From NCBI GenBank assembly GCA_038562555.1, contig JBCFBK010000001.1, positions 62,001-126,000 of the forward strand: DNA of 64,000 bases. The letters run 5' to 3'. Shown here piece by piece: positions 19,138 to 29,055 of this stretch (positions are counted from its first letter, which is position 1; each line of letters begins with the position of its first letter). This stretch comes from JBCFBK01 sp038562555. Its GTDB lineage: Bacteria > Bacteroidota > Bacteroidia > Bacteroidales > Prolixibacteraceae. Position numbers and translations under genes: made by a program. The notes beneath the pieces were generated by a model that searched no databases, was not told where the DNA came from, and saw only the letters and a program-made list of their open reading frames with translations.

Positions 19138-19161
19138 GGCTTCAGTTTTTTAAATTAATAA

Positions 19162-21525
19162 TCATTCATACCTCAATGCCTCCACCGGGTTTCTTGTAGC
19201 GGCTTTCCAGCTTTGCCAGCTCACAGTCAGCAGCGCAATTCCCAGGGCCAGCAGTCCGGCCAGGGCAAAGATCCACCAGTTCAGCTCCGTTTTGTAGGCA
19301 AAGTTCTCCAGCCATTTATTCATGGCGTAGTACGCAATAGGCGTAGCAACCACAAAGGCTATGGCTACCCATTTTACAAAGTCTTTGTTGAGCATGGTTA
19401 AGATTTCCGAAATGCGGGCGCCGTTCACCTTTCTTATTCCTATTTCTTTGGTGCGGCGCTGTACAACAAAAAGGCTTACTCCAAACAGGCCAAGGCACGA
19501 AAGTATGATGGCAATGCCGGCAAAAATTTTAAGCAATAACGCCAGCTTTGTTTCTGCTAAATAAATTTGTTGGTAGGTGTCGTCAAGAAACTCGTATGAA
19601 AAAGGTTCATTGGCATTTATGGTTTTCCATTTTTCTTCTATCGAAGAAATTACAGATGAAATATTCCCGGTATATTTGATGAATGTGACTGCTTCCTGGT
19701 TCCAATTTCCCTCTTTAAACAAGTAGATCTGGGGGAAAACCGGATGATGCAACGATTTGGTAAGTGCATCCTCAATTACTCCAACAACTACACGGCGTTC
19801 ATTATTGAAAAATATTTCTTCCCCGACAGGTTCTGCAAGTCCAAGTTCATCGGCGGCCTTTTGGTTTAGCAAACAAGCCTCTTCATTATCACGTCCAAAC
19901 TCCCGGGAAAAGCTTCGTCCTTCTCTTACATGAATATCGAGGGTTTTGAAATAATCATAACTAACCCAGCATCGCTCAGCAAGCGGCCCCTGTTCATAGG
20001 TCATCCCGGTTAACCAGATAGGCCCACCATCATCTTCAGTGGTAATCAGGCACGATTTTGCAGTAACGCTTTTTATTCCCGGTATTTTAAGCAATTCTTC
20101 CTTAAAAGATGGAAAACGATCCTGCAGTTTTCCTTTTATCGGAAAATAAATGACCTGTTCTTTATTGAATCCCAGATTTTTATGAAGAAGAAACTCCTTC
20201 TGTTTCGAAACGACCAATGTGGTTGCCAGTAATACGATCGAAATAAAAAACTGCAGGATGATCAATCCGTTCTTTACGAGCCATGGCCTTGCTTGCGGAA
20301 CTTGCTTTACTTTCAGCATCGCTGCTGGTTGAAAAGATGAAAGATAGAGAGCAGGAAACAAGCCCGCAAATATGCCGATAACAAGAATCACGCCGGGGAA
20401 AAAAAGCCAGATCCCCGCGTTATGGATATCAAACTTCAGGTCTAATCCGAAGGAGGGGCCAATAACAGGCAGACTCAACCCTACCAGGATCGATGCAACT
20501 ACCGTGGCAATGAGGATATGAATAAATGTTTCGGACATAAACTGAAACACCAGGCTTGCCCTTCCTGCCCCCAGAATCTTGTTAATCCCCACTTCTTTAT
20601 TTCTGACCGTGTTTTGAGCCTCAAATAAATTGATAAAATTAATGCAACTGATAAGGAGGATAGCCAGTACTACAAATGAAAAAACGTACACATTCCTTAT
20701 ATCTCCCGTTTTCAGCTTTTCATTGTTATACCGGTAATCAAAATAAATTTCACTGAATGGCTGGAGATCATAAAAAAGGCCCAGATCATCCCATAGCTGG
20801 GTGTTAGCTGAGATGATCCCGCTCATTTTCTTTTCAATCCCGGCAATGTCTGCATTTTCGGAGAGAAGCAAATAAGTATAGACCCGGTTCGAATTCCAAT
20901 CCTCAAAATACCTGTTTTGCCGGGTAAGGGTGGACATTGAAAGAAGAAAATCGAATTGCAGATGCGAGTTCCCCGGAACATTTTTAAAAACAGCTTTGAC
21001 GGTATAATTTTCCCCTTCTACATCGAAAACTTCTCCAACAGGGTCTGCCTTTCCAAAGTATTTACTGGCCGTCGATTCGCTGATCACTATTGAATTCGGT
21101 TCAGCCAGTACGTTGGTTTTGTCGCCTGAACGCAAAGGAAAATCGAACAGCTCAAACACAGAATTGTCGGTAAAGTATCCGTTATTTTCATAGAAAACGT
21201 GTTGCCCGTACTTAAACACAGAATTTTTAGCATGATAGAACCTGACATAATTTGTTATTTCAGGTATTGCTTTTGTAAACCCGGGACCAAACAAGGTAGG
21301 AATATAAATCTCATGCACTTCTTCATTGTTAATTGATCCGTGCTCTACAATGCGATAAATATTTTTATAGTTTTTATGAAACTGATCAAAACCAAACTGA
21401 CTTTGTATCCAAAGAGTGATGATAAAAACACAGGCAATGCCAACCGCGAATCCCGCAATATTAATGCAGAATGACAAGGGTTGACGTTTGCTGTTCCGGA
21501 TTGTGGTTTTCAATAGCTTTAGCAT
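19162..21525 (-). CDS. FtsX/MacB-type ABC permease E
   Basis: 787 residues, full-length. TM1 lies at about 20-42 (NIAGFAVGIACVFIITLWI). First coupling motif RNKEVGINKILGAGR, second RTKEIGIRKVNGARI, shared tail. Gaps of 59 bp to F and 24 bp to D indicate an operon. Its 3' end carries a 116-bp block (19202-19317) identical to that of permease G, although the two proteins differ strongly over most of their length. Substrate unknown; it needs a separate ATPase. Confidence 0.9.
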   Translation of the reverse strand: MLKLLKTTIRNSKRQPLSFCINIAGFAVGIACVFIITLWIQSQFGFDQFHKNYKNIYRIVEHGSINNEEVHEIYIPTLFGPGFTKAIPEITNYVRFYHAKNSVFKYGQHVFYENNGYFTDNSVFELFDFPLRSGDKTNVLAEPNSIVISESTASKYFGKADPVGEVFDVEGENYTVKAVFKNVPGNSHLQFDFLLSMSTLTRQNRYFEDWNSNRVYTYLLLSENADIAGIEKKMSGIISANTQLWDDLGLFYDLQPFSEIYFDYRYNNEKLKTGDIRNVYVFSFVVLAILLISCINFINLFEAQNTVRNKEVGINKILGAGRASLVFQFMSETFIHILIATVVASILVGLSLPVIGPSFGLDLKFDIHNAGIWLFFPGVILVIGIFAGLFPALYLSSFQPAAMLKVKQVPQARPWLVKNGLIILQFFISIVLLATTLVVSKQKEFLLHKNLGFNKEQVIYFPIKGKLQDRFPSFKEELLKIPGIKSVTAKSCLITTEDDGGPIWLTGMTYEQGPLAERCWVSYDYFKTLDIHVREGRSFSREFGRDNEEACLLNQKAADELGLAEPVGEEIFFNNERRVVVGVIEDALTKSLHHPVFPQIYLFKEGNWNQEAVTFIKYTGNISSVISSIEEKWKTINANEPFSYEFLDDTYQQIYLAETKLALLLKIFAGIAIILSCLGLFGVSLFVVQRRTKEIGIRKVNGARISEILTMLNKDFVKWVAIAFVVATPIAYYAMNKWLENFAYKTELNWWIFALAGLLALGIALLTVSWQSWKAATRNPVEALRYE
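19202..19317 (-). repeat. 116-bp permease 3'-end repeat, copy in E
   Basis: Base-for-base identical to 24002-24117 in permease G. It encodes the last transmembrane helix and most of the C-terminal tail. Similar but not identical copies occur at the 3' ends of A, B, C, I, J and K. Confidence 0.9.
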
Positions 21526-21584
21526 CGTTTCTTTCTTTTAGTTTCCCAACATTTCCATCTCCCTGTTTTTCCGGGATCTGCATT

Positions 21585-23942
21585 TCACTCATATCTTAGC
21601 GCCTCTACCGGGTTTACTAATGCGGCTTTCACCGTTTGCATGCCCACCGTCAACCAGGCGATTAATAAGGTCATCAGGCCCGCGGCAGCAAAATACCACC
21701 ATTCCAGTTCAATCCGGTAAGCAAAGGTTTCCAGCCAGCGATCGGCAATCAGATAGCTAACCGGAAGGGCAATCACAATAGCAATGATCACCATCCGGGT
21801 AAAGTCGCCTGATAAGAGTTGCGTAATTTCCACAACGCCCGATCCTAACACTTTACGAATGCCGATTTCTTTCGTTCTTTGTCCGGCAGTAAATGCAGCC
21901 AGACCAAACAGGCCGAGGCAGGAAATGAGGATAGCCAAGCCTGCAAAGTATTTGGAAAGCGCCGAGACACGCTGCTCCGCTACATACAATCGCTGATAGT
22001 CATCGTCCATATACTTGTAATCGAAAGTTTGCCCCGGATAAGATTTCTGATAGATTTTCCCCAGCCTTTCCAGAGTGGCTTTTCCCGCTTCGGCTTTAAT
22101 TCTGACCGAAACCTTGGGGGCGTACTGTACCGGCGCCGCCAAAAGTACACAAGGCTTTACCCTTTCATAAAGCGATTCAAAATTAAAGTCTTTGACGACA
22201 CCAATGATCTCCTTTTCTTCCCCTTCAATCGTGACTCGCTGCCCGATTGGATCAGTCAGCCCCATTGTTTTAATTGCAGTTTCATTAAAAACGACCTGAT
22301 CGGGTGACCCAAAATCTTCGGAGAACGCCTTTCCCGCCGCCATCTTCATCCCAAGTGTTTCAATCAAATTGTACCCCACCCATTTAACCGAGAAAAACGT
22401 CTGGTCATCCGGGCTTTTCCCTTCCCAATTGATTCCGGAAGTGCCTCCCAACGGTGAGCCTGCCTGCATGTTACCTCCAGCGGCGTTGACAACGCCCGGA
22501 ATATTCCTGATTTCTGACAAGGTAGCCTGACTCATCTTCGCTACATCAAAATAAACCACATGATCCCGGTTGTAGCCCAGGTTTTTGGATTGCACAAAGG
22601 TCATTTGTTCAAAGACGACCCAAACAGAAACGATTAGAATCACAGAAGCTACAAACTGAAAAACCACCAATCCTTTCCGTGCCAAAATTCCCGCTGAAGA
22701 TGAATGAGGTTTTCCCTTTAAAACATCGACGGGCGCAAAACGGGAGAGGTAGAAAGCCGGATAACTTCCGGCAAACAGACCGGTTGCAAGTGTAATTCCC
22801 AGGACGATTAAAACAAGCTGCGCGTCAGGGGAAAATTCCAGGTGTTTCCCGGTTAAATTGTTAAACGGCGTCTTTAACAGGTAGACAAAAAAGAGCGCCA
22901 GAGCCAAAGCGGCAAAAGCCATGACCGTAGATTCACTCAGACGCTGGAGAATAAGATTTTTCCGTCCGGCACCTATTGCTTTTTTGATGCCAACTTCTTT
23001 GATCTTTCCCAGGGCCCTGGCAGTTGACAGATTCATAAAATTGATGCAGGCAATGATTAATATGAAAATCGCGATCACAGAAAACAATCTCACATACTCA
23101 ATTCTTCCTCCTGCCGGCTTGCCGTTTTCATAACGACCATGCAGATAACGATCGGAATATCGCTGAGCAACAAGGGTCGCGTTCAGGCTTTTGTCCCTGG
23201 ATTTTATAAAGTCCCTGATCTTTTCATTGAACAGGCCCGACGAGGTACCCTTTTTTAGCAGGGCATAAGTATGGGGACTGCTGCTGCCCCATCCTTCCCA
23301 TGGATTGGCCCCTTCAAACAATTTGTAATTCAGCAGCACATCAAACTGGTTGATTGCGCGCTCGTCCGGCAAATCAAAGACACCGGAAACGGTATATTTC
23401 CCCTCAATCTCCTGTGCATTCCATTCGACAACCTTTCCGACTGCATTTTCCGGACTACCATACAGTTTCAAGGCCAGCTCCCGCGAAATAACGACGCTAT
23501 TTTGTGCTGAAAGCATTGTGTTCCTGTTTCCATACAGGATTTTATATGAAAAAACATTGAAAAAATCTTCTGACACGTATTGCCCAACCGACCTGATCTG
23601 TTTATCGGAGGTGGAAACAATTCCCTTACTGATATTGAAAGAGGTTGGAACCACGGTAACCGCATATTCAACTTCCGGTATTTCGTCCGACAAGGCTTCT
23701 GCCAGGTGTCCCGGTGTGGCATCAATGGTCTCGGTGCCATTTGGACCTTGTGTGTTTTGCATCACCTGAAAAAGCTGCCTGTCGTTTTCAAAGAACCTGT
23801 CAACCGACAGTTCATCATTCACCCAGAAGAAAATCAGCAAGGCACAGGCAAGCCCCGATGACAACCCGATCAGGTTGATGACAAACGAACTTTTATCTCG
23901 TTTGAAATTACGAAAGATGAGAAGCAGATTATGTTTTAGCAT
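21585..23942 (-). CDS. FtsX/MacB-type ABC permease F (unconverted tail)
   Basis: 785 residues, sister of permease D over most of its length (NLIGLSSGLACALLIFFWVNDEL). First coupling motif KIKEVGIKKAIGAGR, second RTKEIGIRKVLGSGV. Unlike most of the array its C-terminus keeps a different sequence: WLETFAYRIELEWWYFA, then TVGMQTVKAALVNPVEALRYE. Only the last nine residues agree with the common tail. It is therefore a useful picture of the ancestral end before homogenisation. It is 19 bp after G and 59 bp before E, consistent with one transcript. Confidence 0.9.
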   Translation of the reverse strand: MLKHNLLLIFRNFKRDKSSFVINLIGLSSGLACALLIFFWVNDELSVDRFFENDRQLFQVMQNTQGPNGTETIDATPGHLAEALSDEIPEVEYAVTVVPTSFNISKGIVSTSDKQIRSVGQYVSEDFFNVFSYKILYGNRNTMLSAQNSVVISRELALKLYGSPENAVGKVVEWNAQEIEGKYTVSGVFDLPDERAINQFDVLLNYKLFEGANPWEGWGSSSPHTYALLKKGTSSGLFNEKIRDFIKSRDKSLNATLVAQRYSDRYLHGRYENGKPAGGRIEYVRLFSVIAIFILIIACINFMNLSTARALGKIKEVGIKKAIGAGRKNLILQRLSESTVMAFAALALALFFVYLLKTPFNNLTGKHLEFSPDAQLVLIVLGITLATGLFAGSYPAFYLSRFAPVDVLKGKPHSSSAGILARKGLVVFQFVASVILIVSVWVVFEQMTFVQSKNLGYNRDHVVYFDVAKMSQATLSEIRNIPGVVNAAGGNMQAGSPLGGTSGINWEGKSPDDQTFFSVKWVGYNLIETLGMKMAAGKAFSEDFGSPDQVVFNETAIKTMGLTDPIGQRVTIEGEEKEIIGVVKDFNFESLYERVKPCVLLAAPVQYAPKVSVRIKAEAGKATLERLGKIYQKSYPGQTFDYKYMDDDYQRLYVAEQRVSALSKYFAGLAILISCLGLFGLAAFTAGQRTKEIGIRKVLGSGVVEITQLLSGDFTRMVIIAIVIALPVSYLIADRWLETFAYRIELEWWYFAAAGLMTLLIAWLTVGMQTVKAALVNPVEALRYE

Positions 23943-23961
23943 GACAGTCCTTGTTTATCGT

Positions 23962-26391
23962 TTACTCATATCGCAGCGCCTCAACCGGATTTCGCGTGGC
24001 AGCTTTCCAGCTTTGCCAGCTCACAGTCAGCAGCGCAATTCCCAGGGCCAGCAGTCCGGCCAGGGCAAAGATCCACCAGTTCAGCTCCGTTTTGTAGGCA
24101 AAGTTCTCCAGCCATTTGTGCATAGCATACCAGGCAACAGGTGTGGCAATCACAAAGGCGATGAGCACCCACTTTACAAAGTCACGGTTCAGCATGATTA
24201 AGATCTCAGAGATCCGGGCTCCGTTCACTTTCCGGATACCGATTTCCTTCCTTCGCTGTCCGGCAGTAAATAACGCCAAACCCAAAAGCCCCATACATGC
24301 TACTACTATCGTAAGGCTTGCAAAAAAGCCAATTAAAAGCCCAAGTTGCTTTTCCGCCTGATAGGCTTTATCATAATGCTCGTCCAGGAAACTGCAGGCA
24401 AATGGCTCGCCAGGGTTAAATTTTACCCATTGTTGCTCAACATATGCAACAAGGGCGGCCATATCCGTGGTTTCTGCTTTTACAATTACCGATCCGGCAT
24501 CATGGTTCAAGACCATGACCAGAGGAGAAATGAGTTCACGAAGCGATTTGAAATGAAAATCTTTTACAACGCCTATTACCTTATAGTTTTTCCTTTTGCC
24601 ATTGTTATCGGAATGAGTTACGATTTGGCCAACGGCATTGTTTTTCCAGCCCAACGCTTTTGCGGCAGTTTCATTAACAATAATTGAGGCTGAATCAGAA
24701 GCGAATTGAGATGAGAGATTGCGGCCTTCGAGAAGGTGCATATTCATTACGTCAATGTAGTGTTCGTCGACATCGTATCGAAGAGCCTTTATTTGCCTGG
24801 AAACGTCGTCATCGGGAAAAATGAAAAAGTTGTTGTTAAAAGTTGGCCCTGCCGGCAGATAACCCGATGTGCTTACATTAATCACCCTCGGATCCTGTAA
24901 TAACAAATTCCTGAAGGTCTCCTTATTGTCCCTCAGCAGTTCAACGTCCGGAAGTATCATCACCTGCTCCTTTTCGTAACCCAACTGTTTGCTCTGTATG
25001 TATTCAAGTTGCAGGTATACTGCCATGGTGCAAATGATGAGACCAATGGAGATTATAAACTGCAAAACCACCAGTCCGCTGCGTATGCCACCCTTGTTGC
25101 CTGTGGGGAATCCGGAAAGAGCCCCGCCCTTTAGTATTGAAACGGGCTTAAACGATGAAATAAAAAAACCGGGATAGCACCCTGCAACTACACCAGCAAC
25201 AATAGCAATCAGAAAAAGCACCGGAAGCAACAAAGGATTTCCGGAAAAACCAGTCTCAAGCGGTATGGTTGTCAAGTTGCTGAAACCAGGCAGCGTCACC
25301 TTGACCAAAAGTAACGCTGCAGCCAATGCTATCAGAGCAAGCAGTACTGACTCAGTCATAAACTGCCCTATTAACTGAAACCTGCAGGATCCCATCACTT
25401 TTCTTACACCAACTTCTCTCAGCCGGTTTGTAGCTCCTGCCGTTGAAAGGTTTATAAAATTGATCGTTGCAATGATCATCATCAATAAAGCGACTGCACC
25501 AAAAATGGAAATATAGCGTACGTCTCCGCCTGCCTTCAGATCGCCCGAAGAACCCGAATGCAGATGAATGTCTGCCAGCGGTTGCAAAAAAAGCCCGATG
25601 TTATTACCGGCCTCCCTGAAGGCATCCAGGCTTATGCCCATTGCCTCCTTTATCTGCGGACTCATATGACGATCTGTTACAGCCGGCAATTTCGCTTCCA
25701 GGTCTCTATAGTCGGAGCCCTTCGAAAGTACCAGATAGGTGTGAAATTCAGATTCCATCCAGCTTGTATTTTCAGACTCCGGAAAAGTAGCCATGGATGC
25801 GAAAAGATCGAATTCGAAATGAGAGTTTTCAGGTACATCTTTCATCACCCCCGTAATCGTAAACTCAGCATTCCAATCCGGGAATCCAAGCACTTTTCCG
25901 ATCGGTTCTTCCTGTCCGAAATATTTAGCTGCAGTGCTTTCCGATATGACCACCGTATTCGGTCGCGTCAGGACATTTTCAGCATCGCCCTTTATAAGCG
26001 GCAAAGAAAATACCCTGAAAAAATTGTCGTCCACAAAGGCAAAAGAGTTATCCCTGAAGACTTTTTCGCCATTTGCAACTTTCGGAGTTCCGTAACTTCG
26101 TAGCCGGGTAGCTTCTTCCACTTCCGGAAATTCCGCAAGCAACGTACCCGCAACCGGAGGCATTACATGGGCTTCGTTCATTTTTTCCCCTTGTACCGAT
26201 CCCCGAAAAACCACTCTTACTATGCGATCGGCCTTTTCATGAAACCGGTCATAGCTCAATTCATGCCGGATAAACAAGATGATCACAATACAGGTGCTCA
26301 GACCTATTGCCAGTCCAAAAATATTGATAGCCGAAAAAAGCTTGTTTTTCAGTATATTCCTAAATCCGACCTTAAAGAAATTCTTCATCAT
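23962..26391 (-). CDS. FtsX/MacB-type ABC permease G
   Basis: 809 residues, the longest of the array. TM1 is at about 20-40 (NIFGLAIGLSTCIVIILFI). First coupling motif RLREVGVRKVMGSCR, second RRKEIGIRKVNGARI, then the homogenised tail. 148 bp separate it from H. That gap contains a decayed permease tail and no enhancer palindromes, so G probably depends on read-through from I-H or on an unrecognised promoter. G, F, E and D follow one another with gaps of 19-59 bp. Confidence 0.9.
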   Translation of the reverse strand: MMKNFFKVGFRNILKNKLFSAINIFGLAIGLSTCIVIILFIRHELSYDRFHEKADRIVRVVFRGSVQGEKMNEAHVMPPVAGTLLAEFPEVEEATRLRSYGTPKVANGEKVFRDNSFAFVDDNFFRVFSLPLIKGDAENVLTRPNTVVISESTAAKYFGQEEPIGKVLGFPDWNAEFTITGVMKDVPENSHFEFDLFASMATFPESENTSWMESEFHTYLVLSKGSDYRDLEAKLPAVTDRHMSPQIKEAMGISLDAFREAGNNIGLFLQPLADIHLHSGSSGDLKAGGDVRYISIFGAVALLMMIIATINFINLSTAGATNRLREVGVRKVMGSCRFQLIGQFMTESVLLALIALAAALLLVKVTLPGFSNLTTIPLETGFSGNPLLLPVLFLIAIVAGVVAGCYPGFFISSFKPVSILKGGALSGFPTGNKGGIRSGLVVLQFIISIGLIICTMAVYLQLEYIQSKQLGYEKEQVMILPDVELLRDNKETFRNLLLQDPRVINVSTSGYLPAGPTFNNNFFIFPDDDVSRQIKALRYDVDEHYIDVMNMHLLEGRNLSSQFASDSASIIVNETAAKALGWKNNAVGQIVTHSDNNGKRKNYKVIGVVKDFHFKSLRELISPLVMVLNHDAGSVIVKAETTDMAALVAYVEQQWVKFNPGEPFACSFLDEHYDKAYQAEKQLGLLIGFFASLTIVVACMGLLGLALFTAGQRRKEIGIRKVNGARISEILIMLNRDFVKWVLIAFVIATPVAWYAMHKWLENFAYKTELNWWIFALAGLLALGIALLTVSWQSWKAATRNPVEALRYE
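24002..24117 (-). repeat. 116-bp permease 3'-end repeat, copy in G
   Basis: Identical to 19202-19317 in permease E; flanking bases on both sides differ, so the identity has sharp borders. Confidence 0.9.
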
Positions 26392-26456
26392 AGGTAAAAA
26401 ATTTAAAGATTAACAGCGCTCATTAAATGACTGTTATCTTCTCTTGCTTCCTTCAT

Positions 26457-26522
26457 TACCTGTCTCAGCGCTTCTACCGGATTGCGGATGGCAGCTTTCC
26501 TGCTTTGCCAGCTCACCGTTGC
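26457..26522 (-). pseudogene. Orphan permease tail between G and H
   Basis: On the minus strand the bases read approximately TVSWQSRKAAIRNPVEALRQ, the family C-terminus with several substitutions and no proper stop. It lies between the end of permease H and the start of G, with no permease body attached. Interpreted as the scar of a deleted array member. Confidence 0.75.
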
Positions 26523-26539
26523 CTGGTTCAGCCATCCTG

Positions 26540-28936
26540 TTACTCCCGGTGTAAATTCTCAGCGGGATTTGTCAGCGCCGCTTTGACCGATTGAAGGCTT
26601 ACGGTAAACACAGCAATGACAACGGCCAGCAGTCCGGTTACAGCGAACATCCACCAACTGATCTCGATACGGTAAACGAAATCCTGCAACCATCGGTTCA
26701 GGGCATACCACGACAAAGGAGTGGCTATGATGACCGATATCAAAACCAGCCTGATGAAATCTTTCGATAATAAAGTCATCACACTGGAAACCGAAGCACC
26801 CAGCACTTTTCGAACGCTGATCTCCTTTATCCGCTGCCCGGCAGCATAAGCAGCCAGACCGAATAATCCCAGCGAGGCGATCAGAAACGACAGGATGGTA
26901 AAAAACCGGACCATTTCACCCAGCTTCACATCGGTTTTATACAATTGGTCGAAGCTGTTATCCAGAAATTGGTACCCGAACGGATAAGGTGTGGCTTCTT
27001 CAACAGCATCCTTAAAAAGGGCAATTGTCCGGGTCAGATTCTCCGGGCGTATCCGCGCAGACAGATACCCTGTTGATTCCCGATCGAGGGTGAGCACCAG
27101 CGGTCCGAGTGCGTTGTGAATGGAGTTGTAGTGAAAGTCCTTCACGACGCCTATTATCGTCCTTCTTCCCCGTCCGTCTGAATAACCAAAATCCTTCCCG
27201 ACAGCTTCCTCCGGTGTCCACCCCAGGCCCTTTGCAGCCGTTTCGTTGATCAGGGCCAGCGGCGCTCCCAGCGTATCGGTGCCAAATTCCCGTGAAAACC
27301 CGCGGCCCGCGGCCAGACCGATACCATACACGTCAAGAAAATCGTAGTCCACCCCGCTGGTATGGCTTGGCAGCAACTTCCCGTCACTGCCTTCCCAGTC
27401 AAACATATTTTGATTCCTCTCCACACTGGTAGGCAGAAAACTCGAGTAGCTCATACCCAAAATGTGAGGGTCCTGCAACAGTTCTTCGCGGATTAACGCG
27501 TAGCGTTGGCTCAACGCCGGGTCATTCACCTCAATGGTCAGAATATGCTCCCGGTTATAGCCTAGTTCCCTGCCCTGAACAAACTGCATCTGCCGGGAAA
27601 TCACCAGACTCCCCACGATCAACGCAATGGAAACCGCATATTGGCCTACAATAAGCACACGCTGGATGGTAAACCGGCCGGCGCGTATGCCCTGTCTCCC
27701 GGTAAGAGCCAGAACCGGCCGGAGGGAAGTTATCAGAAAAGCCGGGTAACTCCCGGAAAGCAGGGCCACAAGTGCCGTTAATGACAGCAGTCCCGGCAGA
27801 AGGAGGGGATTACTGAAGTAATCCATCCGGATAGGGCGCTCCACCAACTGACTGAAAAACGGCAGCAGAAGATGTACAAACCCGAGGGCAAGCACCATCG
27901 CCAGCAAGGTCATGATCATCGACTCGCCCAGAAACTGGCCCACAAGCTGATGACGCCATGCGCCGATCACCTTGCGCAGGCCAATTTCGCGGGTACGCTT
28001 AATGGAACGGGCAACGGCAAGGTTCATATAGTTGATGCACGCCAGCAGCAGCACTAAAAAACCTATCACCAAAAAAAGACTAACATACCTGAAGCTCCCG
28101 CTTTTTTCGAAGTAAAACGTGATGAGATGGCTCGATTTCAGATGGATATCCTTTAAGGGCTGAAACGAAAATGTCATGCGGTCTTCCTTCCGCCTGTCTG
28201 CAAGGTTCCGGTCAATGTAAGCGCTCATTTTGCCCTCTACCTGCTGAGCAGTTGCGGTTTCAGCCAGAACAGCATAGGTGTACAGGCCATTGTTGAGCCA
28301 GGCCTCCCTGGTAATACAATCCCGGTAATACTGATCTGACTGAATGGGCAGGATATAACTGAACCTCAAATGGGAAGTTTCGGGCACATCGGGCATGATG
28401 CCGGTGACCACATGCGGATGCTGTCCACGGTACAGCAGCGTACGGCCGATTGGATTCGTGTCTCCAAAGATTTTTCGGGCCAGCGTGCGGGTAAGCACGA
28501 TACTGCCGGGATCCTTCAGCACCGTCTTCGGGTTTCCTTCCAGCAGCGGAAATGTAAAAATGCTCAGAAACGCCGTATCGGCCAGTATACCCTGTTCCCT
28601 GAAGTGCTGATTGCCCAGGCTCAGCAAAGGATTGAACGTTTCCATCACGGAGGTGGCGGCTGCGACCTCAGGGAACTCCCGCGTCAGCGTACCTGCCATG
28701 GCCGGCGACGTAACAGCCCAGTAATTCGCCCCGTCCGGCGTAGGACGCTTTTGCACCACCCGGTAAATCCGATCTGCTTTTTTGTGGAAACCATCGTACG
28801 AAAATTCATGCTGAACAAAAAGCAGGATCAGCATGAAACAGGCCAGACCCGTTGCCAGTCCAAAAATATTAATCAACGCATACCCGGGACTGCGGCGAAT
28901 ATTCCGCCAGGCTATTTTGAGATAATTTTCAATCAT
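26540..28936 (-). CDS. FtsX/MacB-type ABC permease H (most divergent tail)
   Basis: 798 residues, full two-core-domain plan. First coupling motif RTREIGLRKVIGAWR, second RIKEISVRKVLGASV. The C-terminus (WLQDFVYRIEISWWMFA, then SVKAALTNPAENLHRE) does not match the homogenised tail; even the final RYE is HRE. H is thus the clearest array member to have escaped conversion, and it is noticeably more GC-rich than B or D. 119 bp separate it from I, filled with two decayed tails. Confidence 0.9.
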   Translation of the reverse strand: MIENYLKIAWRNIRRSPGYALINIFGLATGLACFMLILLFVQHEFSYDGFHKKADRIYRVVQKRPTPDGANYWAVTSPAMAGTLTREFPEVAAATSVMETFNPLLSLGNQHFREQGILADTAFLSIFTFPLLEGNPKTVLKDPGSIVLTRTLARKIFGDTNPIGRTLLYRGQHPHVVTGIMPDVPETSHLRFSYILPIQSDQYYRDCITREAWLNNGLYTYAVLAETATAQQVEGKMSAYIDRNLADRRKEDRMTFSFQPLKDIHLKSSHLITFYFEKSGSFRYVSLFLVIGFLVLLLACINYMNLAVARSIKRTREIGLRKVIGAWRHQLVGQFLGESMIMTLLAMVLALGFVHLLLPFFSQLVERPIRMDYFSNPLLLPGLLSLTALVALLSGSYPAFLITSLRPVLALTGRQGIRAGRFTIQRVLIVGQYAVSIALIVGSLVISRQMQFVQGRELGYNREHILTIEVNDPALSQRYALIREELLQDPHILGMSYSSFLPTSVERNQNMFDWEGSDGKLLPSHTSGVDYDFLDVYGIGLAAGRGFSREFGTDTLGAPLALINETAAKGLGWTPEEAVGKDFGYSDGRGRRTIIGVVKDFHYNSIHNALGPLVLTLDRESTGYLSARIRPENLTRTIALFKDAVEEATPYPFGYQFLDNSFDQLYKTDVKLGEMVRFFTILSFLIASLGLFGLAAYAAGQRIKEISVRKVLGASVSSVMTLLSKDFIRLVLISVIIATPLSWYALNRWLQDFVYRIEISWWMFAVTGLLAVVIAVFTVSLQSVKAALTNPAENLHRE

Positions 28937-28960
28937 ACATGCTCCTTTTAAGTCAATTAA

Positions 28961-29049
28961 TCATTCATACCTTAACGCCACTGTCATTCGTCTTCCCGTC
29001 ACTCATACCCTTAACGTTTTTACCGGATCAGGCAGCCGCGCGACTCACC
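28961..29049 (-). pseudogene. Two degraded permease tails between H and I
   Basis: Minus-strand ALRYE-stop is recognisable at 28961-28977. A second, more decayed tail runs to about 29049; its end reads like DPVKTLRV. Both lie 5' of permease H. No body sequence remains. Confidence 0.55.
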
Positions 29050-29055
29050 GGCAAT

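Noticed and set aside
26413..26438. AACAG / CTGTT inverted repeat before permease G
   Set aside because: Does not fit the TGT-N11-ACA pattern and has no promoter element at the expected distance.
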